A DNA stretch of 64,000 bases, taken from assembly GCA_947085405.1 (NCBI GenBank), contig CAMTWO010000005.1, forward strand, positions 43,507 to 107,506, read 5' to 3'. The notes below the pieces were generated by a model, which saw only the letters and a program-made list of their open reading frames with translations, was not told the origin of the DNA and made no database searches. Origin of the DNA: JASEGV01 sp947085405. Its GTDB lineage: Bacteria; Bacteroidota; Ignavibacteria; UBA10030; BY39. Below, one piece after another: positions 58,594 to 64,000 of the stretch (the stretch's first letter is position 1; the number at the start of each line of letters is the position of its first letter). Made by a program: the position numbers and the translations under genes.

Positions 58594-61266
58594 TTAGTTG
58601 TAATTAATCGTTAAACCAATCTCTACTCTGCGCGGTGGATAGAAGCGAGTCGGGTTTGCTAACATAGCCCGGTCGCCGATCGGATTTAGAGAATAATCGG
58701 GATTGCCCGTATCGGAGAAAACAAAACCGTTTGCGAATCTTGTGTCGAGTAAGTTAAGAACTCTGAAAAATGCACTGATGGGAAATCCGCTTAAGGTAAA
58801 GAATTTTTCACCGCGTAAATCTACAATTAAATGGCTGGGTTTTCGACCTGAGTTCGCTTCGAGTCCCTGACCGAATCCTGCACCGATAGCCGGTGTGTAG
58901 GGTTGCCCACTACCAAAGCGTGAAACAGCGCTAAGGGAAAAATTCTTAGGATCCTGCAACATAACTGTGAGATTTAAAGTGTTCCGCTGATCCCAATTAA
59001 GTGGAACTTGTCTGGGTCTCGGATCTTCGCCTGCAGAAGCTCTTGTAGCAGTCTCTCTTGGGTCGCTGGAATTACCCTGCGCCATTTGCCAGGTATAATC
59101 TAATGATGTGCTTAAAAGTCCAATTCTTCGTTGGTCCAAAGAAAAAGTAAAACCTATTACATTTCCGAAATCAACATTAGTTAATCGGGCATATTCTGCG
59201 GCGGTATAAGTAGAGATGAACTCTACACCCAGCAGGTCTCGTATGTCCTTGTAGAATACACTCACATCCATCCCGAGGAAGTCCGTTAATTCGTGTTTGT
59301 AACCAAATTCATATTGAATTGTTCGTTCGGGTTTTATATCGGGATTCCCGAGCACACCATAACTAATACCACCCGCTTGTAATTCTTTTAAAATTGTGTA
59401 ATCGGAATTAGTGAATATTTGTCCCAACCCCGGCAACTGATAGAAATGTCCATAAGCAAAAAAGAGAGCAGACCGTGTCGTGATTGGATACGACACACCT
59501 AACCGTGGTGCAACTGTGATTTTTTTTGTTGCTTTTATTGGATATGATTTTGGTGCACCTGCGATATTATTTGCCGGATTTTGCAAATCGCTGGGGATAG
59601 TTGCGCGCGAGTCGAAATATTCCGAACGAGCGCCAAACCTGAGTGTAAGGTCTTGCCATTCAATTTGATCTTGAGCATAAGCCGAGATCGATATAGGACG
59701 ATAAGTCGAGATACCAGGATATTCCGGCGGTTGAGAGAGTTTAGGCCTCAGCACCATTACTCCACCTTCGGTAGTTTGCAAAATATATCCGGGTGATCCA
59801 AACTCAACATCCGAATACTGCAACTCAACTCCAGCTTTCAGTTGGTGGTCTCGTGTTACTTGACTTGTGACGGACGCCTTCATTACATAAGTGTTTGTCT
59901 GTTGCTTGAAGCGGCTTAAATCGACTCCTTGTACAACTGCACCTAACTCGTACGTCCCATCCGATTTTGGTGGGCCCGCATCAATATAGCGCGGGTCGAA
60001 AACATCTTCATAGACAAAGTCAGTATATTTAAAATAATTTTGTCGTACGCCAATGTTGTAGAATGTTGAATTAGAAAGTGTGTGGGTAACATCGATGCCG
60101 TGCACAAGCGAAACTGTCTTCTGTGTAGGAGTACCATCGGGGTTTAGCCGCCAAGCAAAATTTGTACGCCTTGCTTCAATAGAATTTAGAATCGCTTGAT
60201 AACTTATTTCAATATGTGCTACGGGTTTATTTGTAATTTTAGCAAGACCCGACCATTCATTCGAGTATCCTAATGGTACATCTTTTTGATCGCCAGTCGG
60301 TTTAAAAATCTTTTTTTCAAAATCGGAACTATCGGTTGGTATAAAACGCCGTGTTCCGTAAAAGTAATCATTACTAATAGATCGACGAGCATTGAATAAG
60401 AAATAGGTTTTTGGAATTGGCATTGGGCCACTTACTGCTATTTGGTAATTTTGAATTGATAAAGGTCTGAGTTTGTAATCTATTAGGCGTTTGGTACTAC
60501 CGGGATACAGAAAATCACCGGTATATAGTTCTGCATTCCATTTAAAATCTTCGGTTCCACTTTTAAGCACAGCATTTACAACTCCACTCATCGCTTGACC
60601 GTACTCCGCATCAAAAGTACCGCTGATTACTTGGACTTCTTGTAACAACGAACGATCAAGTCGTAGGACTGAAGTGTTATCAAACGAGTTATTAACCGTT
60701 ACACCGTTTACCTGATATTGAACTTCACCCTGTCTTCCGCCACGGAAGTGCCCGTCCACAACCCCCGCTTGTAGGTTTACAATATCTCGAATTTCTTGAA
60801 CCGGTAATACCTGAATATCGTCGCTGGAAAGCGAAACCATAGAGCTTGTCAGATTGATATCGACAATCGGTCTTGTAGCAGTTACTATTACAGTTTTTTG
60901 TTCGAGCACGGTTTCTTCAAGTGCAGCACCCAATTTCGTCGTCTGATCAGTAGTTATCAGCACCTCCTGTACTATTAGGGTTTGATAACCGACCAAACTA
61001 AATTGAATTTTGTATTTACCCGGCGGGATATTAATGACATTATAATAACCGTCAATGTCGCTTGAAGCGCCAAGAGAGGTGCCTACGATTTGAATGTTAG
61101 CGCTTGGCAGCGGTTCATTAGCTTGACTGACAACCCGGCCCGAGAGTTTTCCGGTGGTTCCCCCTATAAGATTGCTTGAGAATAGAATAAGAATTATAGA
61201 TGGAACAATTATCAATGTATAAAGATTCGTTCTTAAAAACTTGAAACTGGTTTGCATAATTTTCAA
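58594..61266 (-). CDS. TonB-dependent receptor with carboxypeptidase-like N-terminal domain
   Basis: An 890-residue outer-membrane receptor. After the signal peptide, a carboxypeptidase-regulatory-like domain at about 38-120 (GKLSGRVVSQANEPLPSANI, GYYNVINIPPGKYKIQFSLV), a plug (VQEIRDIVNLQAGVVDGHFR, GVTVNNSFDNTSVLRLDRSL, EVQVISGTFDAEYGQAMSGV), and a beta-barrel ending RVEIGLTINYN. It has the shape of SusC-like importers but no SusD-like partner is encoded next to it. It probably takes up the oligosaccharides produced by the GH144-like enzymes. The surface protein gene starts seven bases after its end. Confidence 0.92.
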   Translation of the reverse strand: MKIMQTSFKFLRTNLYTLIIVPSIILILFSSNLIGGTTGKLSGRVVSQANEPLPSANIQIVGTSLGASSDIDGYYNVINIPPGKYKIQFSLVGYQTLIVQEVLITTDQTTKLGAALEETVLEQKTVIVTATRPIVDINLTSSMVSLSSDDIQVLPVQEIRDIVNLQAGVVDGHFRGGRQGEVQYQVNGVTVNNSFDNTSVLRLDRSLLQEVQVISGTFDAEYGQAMSGVVNAVLKSGTEDFKWNAELYTGDFLYPGSTKRLIDYKLRPLSIQNYQIAVSGPMPIPKTYFLFNARRSISNDYFYGTRRFIPTDSSDFEKKIFKPTGDQKDVPLGYSNEWSGLAKITNKPVAHIEISYQAILNSIEARRTNFAWRLNPDGTPTQKTVSLVHGIDVTHTLSNSTFYNIGVRQNYFKYTDFVYEDVFDPRYIDAGPPKSDGTYELGAVVQGVDLSRFKQQTNTYVMKASVTSQVTRDHQLKAGVELQYSDVEFGSPGYILQTTEGGVMVLRPKLSQPPEYPGISTYRPISISAYAQDQIEWQDLTLRFGARSEYFDSRATIPSDLQNPANNIAGAPKSYPIKATKKITVAPRLGVSYPITTRSALFFAYGHFYQLPGLGQIFTNSDYTILKELQAGGISYGVLGNPDIKPERTIQYEFGYKHELTDFLGMDVSVFYKDIRDLLGVEFISTYTAAEYARLTNVDFGNVIGFTFSLDQRRIGLLSTSLDYTWQMAQGNSSDPRETATRASAGEDPRPRQVPLNWDQRNTLNLTVMLQDPKNFSLSAVSRFGSGQPYTPAIGAGFGQGLEANSGRKPSHLIVDLRGEKFFTLSGFPISAFFRVLNLLDTRFANGFVFSDTGNPDYSLNPIGDRAMLANPTRFYPPRRVEIGLTINYN

Positions 61267-61291
61267 ATTTTAAAATGGATTAAAAATGAAA

Positions 61292-61317
61292 TGGGGGAGA
61301 AAACACTTTCTCCCCCA
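61292..61317 (-). terminator. Hairpin between CBM9-like gene and TonB receptor gene
   Basis: Inverted arms TGGGGGAGAAA and TTTCTCCCCCA form a strong stem with a three-base loop, 12 bases after the stop of the upstream gene at 61330. On the minus strand ATTTCATTTTTAATCC follows. It could terminate or attenuate transcription before the TonB receptor gene. Confidence 0.75.
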
Positions 61318-61329
61318 AATTCATCAGAA

Positions 61330-63219
61330 TTATTTCAATAAAACCATCTTGCTGAATTGTGTGAATAATATTTGGTTACTCTGTGGATTATTCATCTGTA
61401 GTCGATACAAATAAACCCCCGAACTTAAACCTTCAGAATTGAACTGAACCAGATGTGTACCAGTTGTTCTGTAACCTAAAGTTTGAGTAATAACATTTCT
61501 ACCCAAGACGTCATATACTTTCAACAGCGCTTCCCCTGCATCAGGCATTGTGAATTGTATTGTGGTTGTTGGATTGAAAGGATTTGGATAATTACCGAGC
61601 AATGTAAATGATTTGGGTAATCTATTTCTTGACTCATCATCAACACTAGTTATAAGAGCCAATGGATCCATATATGCCCAGACAGGTCCAGCTGCGACAC
61701 CATGTTCCCTGAAAAACCATGTACGAGTTCCGTAATTATCTGCTGCACTTGCGAATGAATCGCCGTCGAAAAGTGTAATACCAAAGAATAATATCCTATC
61801 ACCTAATCCCGACGGATAACCGAGTTTGGTTAAATCGATAGCAAGTTCGATTGTGTAACCGGAATCTTCATCGTTATAATTGTTGATGGTTGTACCACCT
61901 TTCATTTTAAGCTCTGCCCATGCACCCATTAGTGTATCCATTAAATATGGTAAATACCCTTCCGCTATAAGGTTACCTGTCGAATCAAAACGGATAGTTA
62001 ATTCTCGAGGTAACTGGATTTTGTCGAGTACATCAATTGCTCCTCTATCATTAATCGAAAATCTAATTCCATCCCACTGGTCGAAATTATTAATTGCCCA
62101 TACAGCTAAGTCGCGCACATCAACACCGAAGTATAATGTATCGTCGCGGAAGAAGTATTTAACCGTTGCGTCAGCAGGGTCAAGAACCTGAGCTTTAATT
62201 ACACCTAATAAGGGTTGGAATTGTCCGCTGCGGTAAGGACCTATACTCGGATATAACTCGCGAAGTGCATCATCGCCGTATCGGATATCTAAACTTGGTG
62301 CGTACTTCCAGACCTCTTCCGATAAATAGCCATCGATAATCGGGGTAGAATAATTCACGCCGTTTTTAACAACTATTTCAGGTCCGATAGCAGGTATTGG
62401 ATCGGTATTGACAGTAACATCGGGCTTTGCATAAATACGAACTACATTGTAAGCGTTTGCGTTACCCCACGGACCTTGCCACCATACTCTGTTACCACTA
62501 AACTTAGCGGCGTTAAAGGGCCATTGCCAGTCGGCATCATAAATTGAAATGTTAAATTCAATGATATCGCCTTGTGGACGTTTAACATTGTAACCTCTAG
62601 GAATTAAATTGAAACAGAGTTCCATTACGTATCCGGTGTCTGGTGTAACTATCCCACCGGCACCTGTATCTTTGTTCGCGATGCCCTGCACTGTAGTTGC
62701 GGCATTCCATACAGTTCGGTCGGTAGATGCCCAACCCATAAAACATGGTGCGGCACCCACATCTCCACCAGATGGTCCACAACCCCACGACTCAGTAACC
62801 CAACCATAAAAATACTCAAAAACCGGCGCGGGTCTATCCGGACTTGAATGATTACGCATATTCATCAGAAGTCCATCGAATTTATTGTACAGACCACCGC
62901 CTACAGAACTATCGCGCGCAATGACCGCCATATATAATGAATCTCCTCTGACTAAAAATTTTAACGTAGCTTTTGTGGAATCAGATGCCGTAACACCTGA
63001 TTCAGATTTCCACCCGCTCCCAGGCATACCTGCACTTTGACCGAAAACAACTAATACTGATTCAGCAACAGACCAAGCCGGCTCACTCAGTTTTCCATCG
63101 AGTGTAATCGCCCCTTGTGTAACCGTGCGCGCCCAAGTAGCGTCTGTCCTTTTAATCATTTGAGCTGATGTTAGTGTAACCACAAATGAAAACAAGAATA
63201 ATATTTTAAATATTTTCAT
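61330..63219 (-). CDS. Secreted protein with two CBM9-like domains and T9SS tail
   Basis: A 629-residue secreted protein. After the signal peptide (ILFLFSFVVTLTSAQ) are two related CBM9-like domains: the first starts GAITLDGKLSEPAWSVAES, the second starts STPIIDGYLSEEVWKYAPS near 290. Each includes a YVMELCFNLIP or YTIELAIDLTKLG strand typical of such domains. The last ~85 residues are a T9SS type A tail (LGNYPNPFNPTTTIQFTMPD ... FSKMVLLK). AAGGAGATCA lies before the start. It is probably a carbohydrate-binding surface protein; no catalytic domain is seen. A hairpin lies on either side of the gene. Confidence 0.83.
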   Translation of the reverse strand: MKIFKILFLFSFVVTLTSAQMIKRTDATWARTVTQGAITLDGKLSEPAWSVAESVLVVFGQSAGMPGSGWKSESGVTASDSTKATLKFLVRGDSLYMAVIARDSSVGGGLYNKFDGLLMNMRNHSSPDRPAPVFEYFYGWVTESWGCGPSGGDVGAAPCFMGWASTDRTVWNAATTVQGIANKDTGAGGIVTPDTGYVMELCFNLIPRGYNVKRPQGDIIEFNISIYDADWQWPFNAAKFSGNRVWWQGPWGNANAYNVVRIYAKPDVTVNTDPIPAIGPEIVVKNGVNYSTPIIDGYLSEEVWKYAPSLDIRYGDDALRELYPSIGPYRSGQFQPLLGVIKAQVLDPADATVKYFFRDDTLYFGVDVRDLAVWAINNFDQWDGIRFSINDRGAIDVLDKIQLPRELTIRFDSTGNLIAEGYLPYLMDTLMGAWAELKMKGGTTINNYNDEDSGYTIELAIDLTKLGYPSGLGDRILFFGITLFDGDSFASAADNYGTRTWFFREHGVAAGPVWAYMDPLALITSVDDESRNRLPKSFTLLGNYPNPFNPTTTIQFTMPDAGEALLKVYDVLGRNVITQTLGYRTTGTHLVQFNSEGLSSGVYLYRLQMNNPQSNQILFTQFSKMVLLK

Positions 63220-63248
63220 AATATGATCTCCTTTCTCATATTTTATTT

Positions 63249-63274
63249 GATGGGGTAACCGCGATTACCCCATC
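63249..63274 (-). terminator. Hairpin between the two CBM9-like genes
   Basis: A 26-base palindrome with arms GATGGGGTAA and TTACCCCATC begins 18 bases after the stop codon of the upstream gene (63293). On the minus strand AAATAAAATATG follows, so the U-run is poor. It may be a terminator or processing hairpin. Confidence 0.6.
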
Positions 63275-63292
63275 GATATTTTTTATTGAATG

Positions 63293-64000
63293 TTATTTAA
63301 CGATAACCATTTTCTTTATTTCAACATAAGTTCCAGCTTGTCCCGAAGGGATGGCTTTCGCCATAAGTCGGTAGAAATACAAACCGCTCGATAATCCGCC
63401 TTTGGCAGATGATGAATTGAAATTCACCGAATAATAACCCTGTGGCTGTTCCTCATTTACCAATGTTGCAATCTCCTGTCCGAGTGTGTTAAATACTTTC
63501 AAAGAAACGACTGAGCGTGAAGGCAGCGCATACTTAATCGTAGTCGATGGATTGAATGGGTTTGGATAGTTTTGCGAAAGTGTAAAACTCGTTGGAACTT
63601 CTTCTCTGTCATCAACATTTACAGTTGGTGATAGATAAATTTTTCTCATCACATTACCCCACTCACTTCCCCACCACGTTTTGTGAAAAGCTCGACTGTC
63701 AGGACCGACCCAGGGTTGCGAACCCGAATGATAACCATCGGGATCAAATATATTAATCATGACATCTAATGAATCAACACTCGATGTAAATCCGAGAGAA
63801 TCTAACTTTATTTCTAATTCTAGCGCATAACCATTATCCATTTGAGTGGTGTCATACGGAATTGTTCCACTCGTTACAAGACCTACGCCTTTTCCGTAAG
63901 TAACCGGAATACCACCTGTTTCGTAAGCTGCACTATCAGCGCTCGCCGTACCGTGTCTGCCAGGCGCATTGTAAAAAAGTTTGAATTCCTTCTCTTGTCC
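63293..64000 (-). CDS. Secreted protein with CBM9-like domain and T9SS tail (partial)
   Basis: The open frame continues to the right edge without a start, so the N-terminal part is missing. The visible part has a CBM9-like C-terminal half (MDNGYALELEIKLDSLGFTS, DVMINIFDPDGYHSG, FHKTWWGSEWGNVMRKIYLS) and a T9SS type A tail (LSQNYPNPFNPSTTIKYALP ... VEIKKMVIVK). It is related to, and immediately upstream of, the two-domain protein at 61330. Upstream sequence on the minus strand reads GQEKEFKLFYNAPGRHGTAS in the same frame. Probably a carbohydrate-binding cargo of the T9SS. Confidence 0.82.
   Translation of the reverse strand, partial: GQEKEFKLFYNAPGRHGTASADSAAYETGGIPVTYGKGVGLVTSGTIPYDTTQMDNGYALELEIKLDSLGFTSSVDSLDVMINIFDPDGYHSGSQPWVGPDSRAFHKTWWGSEWGNVMRKIYLSPTVNVDDREEVPTSFTLSQNYPNPFNPSTTIKYALPSRSVVSLKVFNTLGQEIATLVNEEQPQGYYSVNFNSSSAKGGLSSGLYFYRLMAKAIPSGQAGTYVEIKKMVIVK

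Noticed and set aside
1..64000. CRISPR arrays, insertion sequences, prophage or integrase genes.
   Set aside because: No regularly spaced repeats and no transposase or integrase-like protein were found; the only repeats are palindromes and the tRNA-linked hairpins.

Overview
The window suggests a Gram-negative bacterium of the Bacteroidota/FCB group, most likely an Ignavibacteria-like or related lineage, of moderate-to-low G+C. The evidence is: several secreted proteins with a C-terminal type IX secretion (T9SS) sorting domain introduced by NYPNPFNP; a PorV-like outer-membrane protein; TonB-dependent receptors; a short primary sigma factor without region 1.1; and tandem EutN/CcmL microcompartment vertex proteins. 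Lineage is inferred from gene families only; no rRNA is present. Nearly every gene lies on the minus strand.

Layout on the minus strand, by ascending coordinate. (1) 1-6966: a signalling operon with a receiver fused to a degenerate histidine-kinase core, a CheY-like receiver, a zinc-ribbon protein, an orphan GspE/PilB-like ATPase, a TonB-dependent receptor, a YfiR-like periplasmic protein and a YfiN-like membrane sensor cut by the window edge. (2) 6978-7270: tRNA-Arg plus a duplicated hairpin repeat. (3) 7315-11018: a lipoprotein and a large secreted nuclease-fold protein. (4) 11151-17872: a phosphate operon (porin, pstSCAB, phoU) followed by an ECF sigma/anti-sigma pair, with an 11-bp-periodic Pho-box-like array upstream. 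(5) 17993-20799: plus-strand methyltransferase and a potassium-channel-like protein, then a dinB pseudogene whose two ends flank a minus-strand metallophosphoesterase. (6) 20973-25549: def, fmt, rhodanese, MauE/DoxX-like, phoB and phoR, the last five coupled by short overlaps.

(7) 25609-31664: a HicB-like gene carrying a 171-bp in-frame palindromic insertion, an NlpC/P60 lipoprotein, the primary sigma factor, two EutN/CcmL genes, deoB, a small zinc ribbon and a GAF/degenerate-GGDEF membrane protein. (8) 31766-39448: housekeeping genes (NamZ-like, Nudix, ndk, sucD, a nucleotidyltransferase pair, tatA, purQ, purS, pssA, psd, purC). (9) 39532-39962: tRNA-Gln, tRNA-Glu and a third copy of the hairpin repeat. 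(10) 39995-64000: a long saccharide-utilisation operon with CBM9-like T9SS cargo proteins, a TonB receptor, a large surface protein, a PorV-like protein, a GH94 phosphorylase, two GH144-like glucanases, an uncharacterised (alpha/alpha)6 glycosidase-like protein, a GH2 enzyme, and an ABC sugar importer without its ATPase.

How the parts work together (inference): region 10 looks like a beta-1,2-glucan (or similar beta-glucan) pathway: secreted GH144-like enzymes cut the polymer, products cross the outer membrane through the TonB receptor and the inner membrane through the ABC importer, and GH94 and GH2 enzymes process them. Regions 4-6 form a phosphate-starvation circuit (PhoBR, Pst, porin and possibly the phosphoesterase). 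Region 1 is the least conventional part and the best candidate for an undescribed system.
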